Origin: Planctomycetota bacterium
Lineage (GTDB): Bacteria; Planctomycetota; PUPC01; DSUN01
NCBI GenBank assembly: GCA_035384565.1
Contig: DAOOIT010000132.1
Span: forward strand, 1 to 7,066
DNA: 7,066 bases
Reading direction: 5' to 3'
Shown here: positions 1 through 6,615 of the stretch, one piece after another
Numbering within the stretch: position 1 is the first letter of the stretch
Layout: each line of letters starts with the position of its first letter
Translations under genes and position numbers: made by a program
The notes under the pieces: model-generated
The model's database searches: none
What the model was told of the DNA's origin: nothing
The model's input: only the letters and a program-made list of their open reading frames with translations

Positions 1-50
1 CGCCCCGCTGGCGCCGGCAACGCAGCCCACGCGGATTCTTGGACAGGCTC

Positions 51-869
51 CTAGCCAAAGCGCCCCGTGATGTAGTCCTCCGTCTGCCTCTCTCGCGGGT
101 TCGTGAAGATCTGCCGGGTCACGCCGAACTCGATGAGCTTGCCCTCGTAGAGAAAGGCGGTGAAGTCGGATACGCGGGCCGCCTGCTGCATGTTGTGGGT
201 GACGATGAGGATGGTGTAGCGGCCGCGCAGTTCACCGATGAGTTCCTCGATGCGCAGCGTGGCCTGGGGGTCGAGGGCGCTGGTGGGTTCGTCCATCAGC
301 AGGATTTCGGGGTCCACGGCCAGGGCGCGGGCGATGCACAGGCGCTGCTGCTGGCCGCCGGAGAGGCCGAGGGCGTTGTCGCCCAGGCGGTCCTTGACCT
401 CGGCCCAGAGCGCGGCGCGGGTGAGGCTGCGCTCGACAATGTCTGTGAGCTGCGTCTTGCTCAGCCCGCCGTGGATGCGGGGGCCGTAGGCCACATTGTC
501 GAACACGCTCTTGGGGAAGGGGTTGGGCTTCTGGAAGACCATGCCCACCCGGCGTCGAAGGGCCACCACGTCAATCTGGGGGCCGTAGATCTCTTCGCCC
601 TCGAGGAGGAGCCTGCCGCCGGTGCGGCAGGCAGGGATCAGGTCGTTCATGCGGTTGATGGCGCGCAGGAAGGTGCTCTTGCCGCAGCCGCTGGGGCCGA
701 TGATCGCGGTAACCTGGCCGGCCGGGATGCCGAAGCTGACCTTCCTCACGGCCTCTTTCGAGCCGTAGAAGATCGAGAACTCCTCGGCCTGAACGGTGTC
801 TTCGATGCCCGCGCTGGCCGCGCCGAGCCGGTCCTGGAACATGTCTTCTTGGACTGTGAAGGTGCCCAT
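51..869 (-). CDS. pstB: Phosphate ABC transporter ATP-binding protein PstB
   Basis: This is the cytoplasmic ATPase that powers phosphate import through the PstC/PstA channel. The 272-residue product carries every ABC ATPase motif: Walker A GPSGCGKST at residues 58-66, Q-loop glutamine at 113 in VFQKPNPFP (a PstB-typical stretch), signature LSGGQQQR at 169-176, Walker B ILLMDEP at 189-195 followed by the D-loop SALD, and the H-loop histidine at 225 in THNMQQA. THNMQQAARVSD and the C-terminal IFTNPRERQTEDYITGRFG are also typical of PstB. Length is close to the usual 250-270 residues, with a slightly long N-terminus of about 28 residues before the first strand. It is the last gene of pstSCAB, starting 3 bases after the pstA stop, with an AAGGGA ribosome site inside the end of pstA. 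No phoU start is visible in the 50 bases left downstream. Identification is very secure. Confidence 0.98.
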   Translation of the reverse strand: MGTFTVQEDMFQDRLGAASAGIEDTVQAEEFSIFYGSKEAVRKVSFGIPAGQVTAIIGPSGCGKSTFLRAINRMNDLIPACRTGGRLLLEGEEIYGPQIDVVALRRRVGMVFQKPNPFPKSVFDNVAYGPRIHGGLSKTQLTDIVERSLTRAALWAEVKDRLGDNALGLSGGQQQRLCIARALAVDPEILLMDEPTSALDPQATLRIEELIGELRGRYTILIVTHNMQQAARVSDFTAFLYEGKLIEFGVTRQIFTNPRERQTEDYITGRFG

Positions 870-872
870 GGC

Positions 873-2219
873 TCATCCCTTCAGTTTCTTCGATATGCGG
901 GCCCGCAGGATGATGGCCGTCAGGTTCAGGACAAGGACGAGGGCGACGAGGGTGAGGACCATTCCGTACTGCACGTGGCGGATTTCGTCCACAGCCTGGT
1001 GCTCGGTGGAGATGTTGTAGACGTTCCAGGAGAGCGCAGGCGTGGGCTGGGTGAAGGTTTCGAGGACGCTGAGCGGTTGGCCGACGCTGACGGCAGCGGT
1101 GAAGATGATGGGGGCGGTTTCGCCCGCCGCCCGGCCCATGGAGATGACGATGCCTGTGAGGATTCCCGGCAGAGCGGCGGGGAGGATGACGGTGACGATG
1201 GTGCCCCACTGGCTGGCGCCGAGGCTGAGCGCGGCCTCCTTGTAGGTGTGCGGCACGGCGCGGATGGCCTCCTCTGAGGCCCGGATGATCGTGGGCAGCA
1301 CGAGGAGCGCCAGGGTGAGCGAGCCGGCGAGCACGCTCTTCGAGTGCGAGACGCGCATCGTGTGGATGAAGAAGGCAAGGCCGAAGAGCCCGAAGACGAT
1401 GCTAGGCACGCCGGCCAGGGTACTGATGAACATCCGCAGGGTGCTCACGAACCGTCCCTCGCGCGAGTACTCGACGAGGAAGATGGCCGAGATGACGCCC
1501 ATCGGGACCGCGAAGAGCATGGAGCCGAGCGTGAGGTAGAGGGTGCCGAGCATCTCGGGCCATACACCGCCGAAGAAGTGGGCGTCGTGCGACGTGTCGG
1601 TGAGGAAGCGCCAGTAGAAGGTGCGGCGGGGACGCAGCATGGCCTCCAGGTGCTGCTCCACGTAGGCAAAGAGCGGCTCCAGGGCGGTGCCTTTGAACTC
1701 CTCCACGCGCGGCGAGAGCGTCTTCTTCGCCAGCTTCGTGGGGTCCGAGTAGTCGTAGCTCTCGACCATCAGCACGTCGCGGGCCTTCAGCAGGGCGCGG
1801 TCCCAGCGCGTCTGGCCGTACTGCTCGCGGATAAGGGCGGGCCGTGCTTCGCCCGGGAAGGGGCCGAGGAGCGCGCGGAGGCGGCCCTTCAAGTCGTCCA
1901 AAGGGGCCTCGTACTTCCTTCGGAACAGGAGGCCGCCCTTCTCCATCTCGTGGTCGAAGGCGGCGAGCATGTCGTAGACGGGCCGGCGGGCGGCCCGCGC
2001 CTCGGCGACCTCGGCCTCGACGGCCCTGCGGCTGCCGCGCTCGAACTTGTCGAGCATCAGCTTGCGGAACTCGACCGTGCCTCGGAACCAGAAGGCGCCG
2101 GCGCCGCGGACGAGGATGGGGAGGAGGATGACGAGGAGCGACGCGGCGATGAGGGCGATGGAGAACAGCCCCAGGCCCGAGAACGCCTTGTCGAGCAGTT
2201 TGCGGGTGCCAAGCGTCAT
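873..2219 (-). CDS. pstA: Phosphate ABC transporter permease PstA, with long periplasmic-type insertion
   Basis: This is one of the two inner-membrane channel subunits of the high-affinity phosphate transporter. The 448-residue product has a first membrane helix at about residues 15-37 and a permease core from about 217 to the end. The core contains the cytoplasmic EAA loop that docks PstB (about 316-353, EEAIRAVP...YKEAALSLGA...ILPAALPGI). The stretches SMGRAAGETAPIIFTAA (360-376) and VPSIVFGLFG (271-280) are PstA hallmarks. Classical PstA is roughly 280-300 residues; the excess is a charged, probably helical segment at about 48-200, placed after helix 1 where only a short external loop is normal. 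The start codon is 1 base after the pstC stop, with GGAGG about 14 bases upstream. The function is secure; the role of the insertion is unknown. Confidence 0.95.
   Translation of the reverse strand: MTLGTRKLLDKAFSGLGLFSIALIAASLLVILLPILVRGAGAFWFRGTVEFRKLMLDKFERGSRRAVEAEVAEARAARRPVYDMLAAFDHEMEKGGLLFRRKYEAPLDDLKGRLRALLGPFPGEARPALIREQYGQTRWDRALLKARDVLMVESYDYSDPTKLAKKTLSPRVEEFKGTALEPLFAYVEQHLEAMLRPRRTFYWRFLTDTSHDAHFFGGVWPEMLGTLYLTLGSMLFAVPMGVISAIFLVEYSREGRFVSTLRMFISTLAGVPSIVFGLFGLAFFIHTMRVSHSKSVLAGSLTLALLVLPTIIRASEEAIRAVPHTYKEAALSLGASQWGTIVTVILPAALPGILTGIVISMGRAAGETAPIIFTAAVSVGQPLSVLETFTQPTPALSWNVYNISTEHQAVDEIRHVQYGMVLTLVALVLVLNLTAIILRARISKKLKG
876..881 (-). promoter_or_regulatory. Ribosome binding site of pstB
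   Basis: Read on the minus strand this is AAGGGA, 6 bases before the pstB ATG at 869. It lies within the last codons of pstA, which supports the chosen start and suggests translational coupling of the two genes. Confidence 0.6.
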
Positions 2220-2220
2220 G

Positions 2221-3366
2221 CTAGTGCCCCATCCTCCGCTTCGTCCGGCGCACGGCCCATTCGCTGAACAGGTTGAGGGTGAAGCAGACGACGAGCAGGC
2301 CGATGGCCAGCGCGAGGAGCACGCTGTAGCGCTCCGACCCCGTCACGTGGTCGGCCTCGCCCATGTCGCCGGCAATGGTGGCGGTGAGGGTGCGGACGGG
2401 CTGGGTGAGGTCGTACCAGGGCTTGGGAATCTGGCTGGCATTGCCGGAGGCCATCCACACAACCATCGTGTCGCCGATGGCCCGCATGACGCCCAGGATC
2501 ACCGCGGCGCCCAGGCCGCTGCTGGCAGCGGGGATGACCACGCGGATGATGGTCTCGGCCCGCGTGGCGCCCAGGGCGTAGCTGCCCTCGCGCAGTTCGC
2601 GGCCCACGGCCTGTAGCGCGTCCTCGGACACGCTCACGACCGTGGGCAGGGCCATGATACCGAGGATGATGGAGACATTCAGGGCGTTCGTGCCGCTGGG
2701 GATCGCCAGCCCGGCCAAGGCACCGGTCGCCCATCGAAGGCCGAGGAACGCGGCGACGCCCAGGGCGGCGGCGACGCCCCAGCGGGCCGCCGGCCGCCAC
2801 GCCGCACGGCAGCGGACCGTGGCCAACTCGCTGGCCACGACCACCGTCAGGGCGGCGACGGGCGCTCCCACGGCCCAGCCGGCGGCGGAGAGCAGCGTGC
2901 CCCCGTTGTCCTGAAGGAGTGGGGCGAAGACCACGAGAGCAAAGAAGCCATAGGCCACCGAGGGGATGGCGGCCAGCATCTCGATCACCGGCTTCACGTA
3001 CTGCCGGGTGCGAAAAGGCAACACGTCGCTCAGGCACACCGCCGTGGCGATGCCCAGGGGCACGGCCACGAGGATGGCCCCGGCCGTGACCAGCGCGCTC
3101 CCGACGAAGATGGACAAGGCGCCGAATGCCGGTGGACGGCCCGACGGGTACCATTCGAGGGCCGTGAACAGCTCCATCACGCCGCGCGACCGGAAGAACG
3201 GGATGGCGTCCCTGGCGATGAAGTAGAAGATGAAGAGGACGGCGAGGACGGAGCTGGACGTGATGGCGAGCAGCAGCCCCTTGCCGGCAAGCGAGCCGAG
3301 CCGCTGGAGGCGGCTGGCCCGCTTGCTTAGGAGGAGGCTTCGTGATGCGCTTCGGGCAGTGCTCAT
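2221..3366 (-). CDS. pstC: Phosphate ABC transporter permease PstC, with extra hydrophobic segment
   Basis: This is the partner permease of PstA in the inner-membrane phosphate channel. From the ATG at 3366 the product has 381 residues. It shows a first membrane helix at about 31-51, a set of further hydrophobic helices, and an EAA loop at about 248-285 (EDALQAVGRELREGSYALGA...VVIPAASSGL). ILGVMRAIGDTMVVWMASGNA, just after it, matches the PstC GRAxGETMA region. EMLAAIPSVAYGFFAL (about 129-144) is another family hallmark. Classical PstC is about 300-320 residues; here roughly 50 extra, mostly hydrophobic residues lie between about 157 and 226. An in-frame GTG at 3372 could start the protein two codons earlier; I prefer the ATG because a GGGTGA element then sits 9 bases upstream. 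The gap to the pstS stop is 16 bases, so the gene is co-transcribed with pstS. Confidence 0.95.
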   Translation of the reverse strand: MSTARSASRSLLLSKRASRLQRLGSLAGKGLLLAITSSSVLAVLFIFYFIARDAIPFFRSRGVMELFTALEWYPSGRPPAFGALSIFVGSALVTAGAILVAVPLGIATAVCLSDVLPFRTRQYVKPVIEMLAAIPSVAYGFFALVVFAPLLQDNGGTLLSAAGWAVGAPVAALTVVVASELATVRCRAAWRPAARWGVAAALGVAAFLGLRWATGALAGLAIPSGTNALNVSIILGIMALPTVVSVSEDALQAVGRELREGSYALGATRAETIIRVVIPAASSGLGAAVILGVMRAIGDTMVVWMASGNASQIPKPWYDLTQPVRTLTATIAGDMGEADHVTGSERYSVLLALAIGLLVVCFTLNLFSEWAVRRTKRRMGH

Positions 3367-3382
3367 GAGCACTCATCACCCA

Positions 3383-4213
3383 TCACTTTTCGGGCGGGCA
3401 CACGAAGCCGATGGCCTCCGTGATCTCTCTGCCCTTCGCTGTTCTGTAGAAGCCCACGAAGTCGCTCAGGAGCGTGCCTTCCTTGGGCTGGCCGTTGGTG
3501 TACATGTAGAGGGGGCGGGAGACGGGGTACTTGGCGGTGGCCACCGTTTCCTTGGTCGGCATGACGCCCTCGATTTCGAGGGGTTTCACCGTGCGGTCCA
3601 CGAAGCCGAGGCCCACGTAGCCAATGGCGCCGGGGGTGCTCTGGACGCGTTGGCGAATGGCGCCGTTGCTGCCGACGTATTCGACGACCGCCGCGATGCG
3701 GTCGCCCTGCATGATCTTCGCCTCGAAGACCTCGTAAGTGCCGCTGTTGGTGTCGCGGCTCACCCGCACGATCGGCAGCGGGGGGCCACCCACGTCGCTC
3801 CACCGCTTGACCTTGCCCAGATAGATGTCCTTCACCTGCGCCAGCGTGAGGGCCTTGATGGGGTTGCTGGGGTGGACGATGATGGCGATGCCGTCCATCG
3901 CGACGATGTGGGCGACGGGCTTCACCCCCTTCTCCTCGGCGGCCTTGAGTTCGGCATCGGTCATGGCGCGGGACATGTTGCCGATGTCGCAGGTGCCGTT
4001 GATGATGCCCTTGGCGCCGTTTCCGCTGCCGGATTCGCTCACGCTGATGTTGACGCCCTTGTTCTGCTGCATGTAGTACTCGGCGAAGGCCTTGGCGAGC
4101 GGCCCCACAGTGGTCGAGCCGTCGAGCACCAGACGCCCCTCCCCCGCCGTCGCGCCCTGGGGCAGGTTGAGCAGCAGTCCCACGCAGCCCATCCACCACA
4201 GCCATCGGCTCAT
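3383..4213 (-). CDS. pstS: Periplasmic phosphate-binding protein PstS
   Basis: This secreted solute-binding protein captures phosphate and delivers it to PstC/PstA. The 276-residue product begins with a Sec signal peptide (MSRW..., hydrophobic core 5-17, likely signal peptidase I cut after ATA at residue 23). Phosphate-site segments of the PstS family follow in order: LDGSTTVGPLAKAFAEYY (30-47), SESGSGNGAKGIINGTCDIGNMSR (59-82) and SRDTNSGTYEVFE (152-164). The domain ends with YPVSRPLYMYTNG (229-241), also typical. It is shorter than E. coli PstS (about 346) and resembles the compact Gram-positive or archaeal-like PstS class. Cys10 lies in the signal core but has no good lipobox, so a lipoprotein is unlikely. 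It is first in the pstSCAB operon, with a strong AAGGAG ribosome site and a putative Pho box upstream. Confidence 0.97.
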   Translation of the reverse strand: MSRWLWWMGCVGLLLNLPQGATAGEGRLVLDGSTTVGPLAKAFAEYYMQQNKGVNISVSESGSGNGAKGIINGTCDIGNMSRAMTDAELKAAEEKGVKPVAHIVAMDGIAIIVHPSNPIKALTLAQVKDIYLGKVKRWSDVGGPPLPIVRVSRDTNSGTYEVFEAKIMQGDRIAAVVEYVGSNGAIRQRVQSTPGAIGYVGLGFVDRTVKPLEIEGVMPTKETVATAKYPVSRPLYMYTNGQPKEGTLLSDFVGFYRTAKGREITEAIGFVCPPEK

Positions 4214-4220
4214 CTCACCT

Positions 4221-4226
4221 CTCCTT
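4221..4226 (-). promoter_or_regulatory. Ribosome binding site of pstS
   Basis: Read on the minus strand this is a consensus AAGGAG with a 7-base spacer to the ATG at 4213. It is the strongest Shine-Dalgarno site in the window, as expected for an abundant binding protein, and it fixes the pstS start. Confidence 0.8.
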
Positions 4227-4252
4227 TCCCTGTATCGGGTACTCGTGTCTGA

Positions 4253-4289
4253 CCTTAGCCTAACCCGCGCAGGTTAGCGCGGCGTAAGG
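4253..4289. repeat. Overlapping inverted repeats in the arsC-pstS gap
   Basis: CTAACC (4260-4265) can pair with GGTTAG (4272-4277) around a 6-base loop. The overlapping CCGCGC (4265-4270) can pair with GCGCGG (4277-4282), also around a 6-base loop. CCTTAGCC (4253-4260) can further pair with GGCGTAAGG (4281-4289) with one bulged base. The first two stems exclude each other. No T-run follows on the minus strand, so this is not a standard intrinsic terminator of arsC. It may simply reflect a reversed copy of the Pho-box core, or an operator or leader-RNA structure. Confidence 0.45.
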
Positions 4290-4300
4290 CGCTTGTTAGA
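4271..4300 (-). promoter_or_regulatory. Putative Pho box: three 11-base-period repeats upstream of pstS
   Basis: Read on the minus strand, three 8-base units, TCTAACAA (4300-4293), CCTTACGC (4289-4282) and GCTAACCT (4278-4271), begin exactly 11 bases apart. Their shared core is CTAAC/CTTAC/CTAAC with GC-rich 3-base spacers. Response regulators of the PhoB/PhoP/SphR type bind direct repeats with an 11-base period, and the cyanobacterial form (CTTAACCT-like) and Bacillus form (TTAACA-like) resemble these units. The proximal edge lies 57 bases before the pstS start, leaving room for a promoter, although the -10 candidates (TAGGCT or TAAGGT on the minus strand near 4251-4262) are weak. Assignment as a Pho box is inference from spacing, core sequence and gene context. 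Confidence 0.5.
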
Positions 4301-4339
4301 GTCTCGCGAAATCCACACCGCCGGCGGGCCAGGGGCAAT

Positions 4340-4819
4340 TCACCGGCTCCCCGTCGCCGGCCCTGGCTCGGCCCGTTCGCCCAGGATGGCTCGCCTCTCC
4401 CTCAGCCAGGCCAAGAGGCGTTGCTCAATGGCGTCCCGCACCTGCCTGAATGCGCTCAGGCGTTCCTCCTGGGAGCCCGGGGCTTTGGCGGGATCGGGGA
4501 AGGGCCAGTCGAGGCGGAAGCTGATGTTGGGGAACACTGGACACCTGGCCTCCGCCTCGGCGCACAGGATGATCAGGTACCCGAAGTGCCGTTTTCCGAG
4601 GAACTCTCGCACGTTCTTGGGGCGATGGGAACTCAGGTCAAGCCCGACTTCGGCCATCACCGCGCGCGCGAGGGGATGAATGTCTCCCGGCTCGAGGCCG
4701 GCGCTCTCGACCTCGAACTGATCCCCTGCGTGCTTGCGCAACAGGGCTTCGGCCAGCTGGCTGCGGCACGAGTTGCTGACGCACAGGAAGAGGACGCTCG
4801 GCTTCTTGGGTTCGCTCAT
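4340..4819 (-). CDS. arsC: Arsenate reductase ArsC, thioredoxin-coupled type (LMW protein tyrosine phosphatase fold)
   Basis: The likely role is cytoplasmic reduction of arsenate to arsenite through a cysteine relay regenerated by thioredoxin. The 159-residue product opens with a phosphatase-type P-loop, C13-VSNSC-R19 (CX5R), in VLFLCVSNSCRSQLAEALLR, a close match to the ArsC CxxNSCRSQ motif. Cys86 and Cys93 (LCAEAEARCP) keep the seven-residue spacing of the two resolving cysteines in the Staphylococcus-type enzyme. Asp109 in PDPAKA matches the catalytic DPA aspartate. These cysteines favour ArsC over a plain tyrosine phosphatase. A longer in-frame start at 4948 would overlap the upstream secretin gene; the ATG at 4819, preceded by a GGGGG run, gives the normal N-terminus. 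It lies 43 bases after the secretin gene and 126 bases before pstS. No arsenite exporter or arsR is visible. Confidence 0.88.
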   Translation of the reverse strand: MSEPKKPSVLFLCVSNSCRSQLAEALLRKHAGDQFEVESAGLEPGDIHPLARAVMAEVGLDLSSHRPKNVREFLGKRHFGYLIILCAEAEARCPVFPNISFRLDWPFPDPAKAPGSQEERLSAFRQVRDAIEQRLLAWLRERRAILGERAEPGPATGSR

Positions 4820-4831
4820 TTCACACCCCCG

Positions 4832-4851
4832 GCGACGGCGCACGCCGCCGC
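4832..4851. repeat. Small GC-rich inverted repeat just before arsC
   Basis: GCGACGGC (4832-4839) can pair with GCCGCCGC (4844-4851) around the loop GCAC, with one A-C mismatch. It lies between the secretin stop and the arsC start, immediately before the arsC ribosome-site region. No T-run follows. In such GC-rich DNA it may be fortuitous. Confidence 0.3.
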
Positions 4852-4862
4852 GGTTGGACGGC

Positions 4863-6530
4863 TCAGTAAGGGGCCGTCTTGCTCTGGTCGAGCAGCCACT
4901 GGTCGAAGCCCCAGGGGTTGGTGGGAATCTCGAAGCGCTGCTCGCCAAGGGCCATCTTCATGGTCTCGACCTCTTCGGCCGTGGCCAGTTCCTTGCTCGT
5001 GCCGGTGATGAGCCTGGGCACGAGGACGATGACGAGCTGGGTCTTGCGGATCGAGTGGGTCTCGCCGCCGAAGACCAGCCCAAAGCCGGGGATCGAGGAG
5101 AGGAAGGGGATGCCGGCGTAGGCGTCCACCTTCTCCTCGCGGTCGAGGCCGGCGATGACGAGCGGCTCGCCGTCGCGGACGCGGGCGCGGGTGGTGAGGG
5201 CGCGGGTGTTGATCATCGGGATGCCCTGGGGCGTGACGCCCGAGAGCGTGCGGTAGCTGACGGCAACCTGGACTTCGGTGGACTCGGAGCCGATCCAGGG
5301 CGTGACCTCGAGGGTGAGGCCGGTGGTTGTGGCGGCGGTGGTGCCATAGATGGAGTAATTGACCGTGCGGTTGTCCACGCCCAGCTCGCCGGCGTCGCCG
5401 GCGACGGCGGGCGTGGCCGGGGGATTGTAGGGGGTGCGGGTCACCACGTCGGGCACGACGTTGAACGAGAGAATCTGCTCGACGGTGGAGAAGGTGCCCT
5501 TGACGTTGCTGCGGGTGATGATCTTGGGCCGCACGATGACGCGGGCCTTGCCCTTCGAGGCCAGGAAGTCCAGGTAGGCCGAGTTGACGACGTAGTTGAA
5601 CGAGCAGTACTTCTGGCTCGCGCGGGTTTCCTGGTCGTGGTCGGCGGGCGTGAGGGGGGCCTCGATGTAGCGCTTGCCGGTGAGGGGGTCCCAGATGCTC
5701 GAAACGTCGTCCCATTCCTGATCGGTCCTGGTGCGGCCGCGGATGCACTCGAAGAGGGAGCGGCCGGGGCCGTTCTTCCAGGCGATGTAGTCGAGGCCGA
5801 GCTTGAAGTCGTCGTTGGCGTTCACCTCGTAGATGGCGCCCTCGAAGACCATCTGGTCGGGCACGACGTCCACGGTGTCGCAGTACTTCACGAAGCTGAC
5901 GGCGCGCGTGGGCTCCTCGCGGCGGACCACGGCGTTGTTCGACGCGTCAATCTGGCTGATGCCCTCGCCGTCGCACCAGAGGTGTGCCAGGGCGTTGACG
6001 ATGGAGATGTCGCGGTTCTTCGCGCGGTAGTAGACCGTGGAGTAGCCGTCGTTGTTCTCCTTGATCCAGGGCTGGTCAAGGGCTTTGACGGCCTCGCGGA
6101 TGTAGGGGAGCTGGAAGCGGGGGCAGATGACCTGCATGTATGCCTTGTTGGCCACGCGGTCGCGGACGACCTCGGCCCGTCCGCCCTCCTTGGCAGTGAG
6201 CATGCGGAACACCGAGCGAATCTCCCGCACCATGTTCACCGCGTTCGGGTTCTCCAGCGGGATGATCTCCACGACGTAGTCGTTGACGAGGTTCTTCTGG
6301 TTCACGCGGAGGATCTTGACCGTGCCCGACTTCTCGGTGAGGTTGAGTTGTTCGTCCTGGTTGGTGTAGTCGTCAATCTTGCTGTCGGCGGCGGAGGGGC
6401 TGGCGTCGCCGCGGCGGTTGTTCACACCCGACGCCTCGTCCCCGGTCATGCCGGGCATTCCGGCCCACGCAGCGGGCGCGGTCGCCGCCATGAGGCCCGC
6501 CGCCAGAATTGTCCTGAGCCATCGCTTCAT
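4863..6530 (-). CDS. Secretin-family (type II/III secretion, PilQ/GspD-like) protein
   Basis: This is a predicted outer-membrane multimeric channel protein. The 555-residue product starts with a clear Sec signal peptide (MKRWLR, hydrophobic core, cut after AWA at residue 23) and then a polar low-complexity stretch to about 65. Two ring-forming N-domain-like units follow: about 84-154 (VVEIIPLENPNAVNMVREIRSVF...VKALDQPW) and about 164-224. MVFEGAIYEVNANDDFKLGLDYIAW (227-251) is the usual entry to the secretin core. The core ends with the diagnostic C-terminal pattern GLTLEVTPWI (404-413), RVRDGEPLVIAGL (450-462), GIPFLSSIPGFGLVFGG (473-489) and QLVIVLVPRLI (498-508). A tail of about 47 residues follows. 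Five cysteines in the exported part are unusual. The start has GAGGAG about 9 bases upstream. No gspE, gspF or pil genes are near, so the system it serves is unknown. Confidence 0.88.
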   Translation of the reverse strand: MKRWLRTILAAGLMAATAPAAWAGMPGMTGDEASGVNNRRGDASPSAADSKIDDYTNQDEQLNLTEKSGTVKILRVNQKNLVNDYVVEIIPLENPNAVNMVREIRSVFRMLTAKEGGRAEVVRDRVANKAYMQVICPRFQLPYIREAVKALDQPWIKENNDGYSTVYYRAKNRDISIVNALAHLWCDGEGISQIDASNNAVVRREEPTRAVSFVKYCDTVDVVPDQMVFEGAIYEVNANDDFKLGLDYIAWKNGPGRSLFECIRGRTRTDQEWDDVSSIWDPLTGKRYIEAPLTPADHDQETRASQKYCSFNYVVNSAYLDFLASKGKARVIVRPKIITRSNVKGTFSTVEQILSFNVVPDVVTRTPYNPPATPAVAGDAGELGVDNRTVNYSIYGTTAATTTGLTLEVTPWIGSESTEVQVAVSYRTLSGVTPQGIPMINTRALTTRARVRDGEPLVIAGLDREEKVDAYAGIPFLSSIPGFGLVFGGETHSIRKTQLVIVLVPRLITGTSKELATAEEVETMKMALGEQRFEIPTNPWGFDQWLLDQSKTAPY

Positions 6531-6578
6531 CGTCCGTTTCTCCTCATTCGCGCGTGATGTCTTGTGTCACTTCCTCCG

Positions 6579-6607
6579 CCTCCCGCGGGTTCCCAACCCG
6601 CGGGAGG
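6579..6607. repeat. Perfect 13-bp stem-loop between the two secretin genes
   Basis: CCTCCCGCGGGTT (6579-6591) and AACCCGCGGGAGG (6595-6607) are exact reverse complements separated by CCC. Each arm also contains the self-complementary octamer CCCGCGGG. The structure begins 8 bases after the stop codon of the upstream secretin gene. No T-run follows on the minus strand, so it is at best a non-canonical terminator; it may instead act as an RNA processing or 3'-end stabilising element, or be a dispersed repeat. Confidence 0.75.
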
Positions 6608-6615
6608 TTGGGGCG

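Noticed and set aside
1..50. Start of phoU downstream of pstB
   Set aside because: No ATG with a ribosome site is present in the 50 bases on the minus strand; nothing can be said about what lies beyond.
39..1277. A 412-codon open frame on the plus strand opposite pstB and pstA
   Set aside because: It is antisense to two genes with full family motifs; the composition is low-complexity Gly/Ala/Asp and no homology is recognisable.
2216..3379. A 387-codon minus-strand frame overlapping pstC almost completely
   Set aside because: The product is Arg/Pro/Gly/His-rich without membrane helices, while the overlapping frame encodes a clear PstC permease.
4184..4189. Possible lipoprotein cysteine in the PstS signal peptide (residue 10)
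   Set aside because: The preceding WWMG does not fit a lipobox, and the hydrophobic segment continues past the cysteine to a good signal peptidase I site after residue 23.
4253..4289. Intrinsic terminator of arsC
   Set aside because: The hairpins are not followed by a T-run on the minus strand, and they overlap the repeat array that looks like an operator.
4820..4948. N-terminal extension of ArsC by 43 codons
   Set aside because: It would overlap the 3' end of the secretin gene, and the added residues (Ser/Arg/Pro-rich) have no counterpart in the family; the ATG at 4819 gives the normal N-terminus.
4734..6557. A 607-codon open frame on the plus strand opposite the secretin and arsC genes
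   Set aside because: Its product is Gly/Ala/Val/Asp-rich with no recognisable domain, it lies antisense to well-supported genes, and long antisense frames are common in GC-rich DNA.
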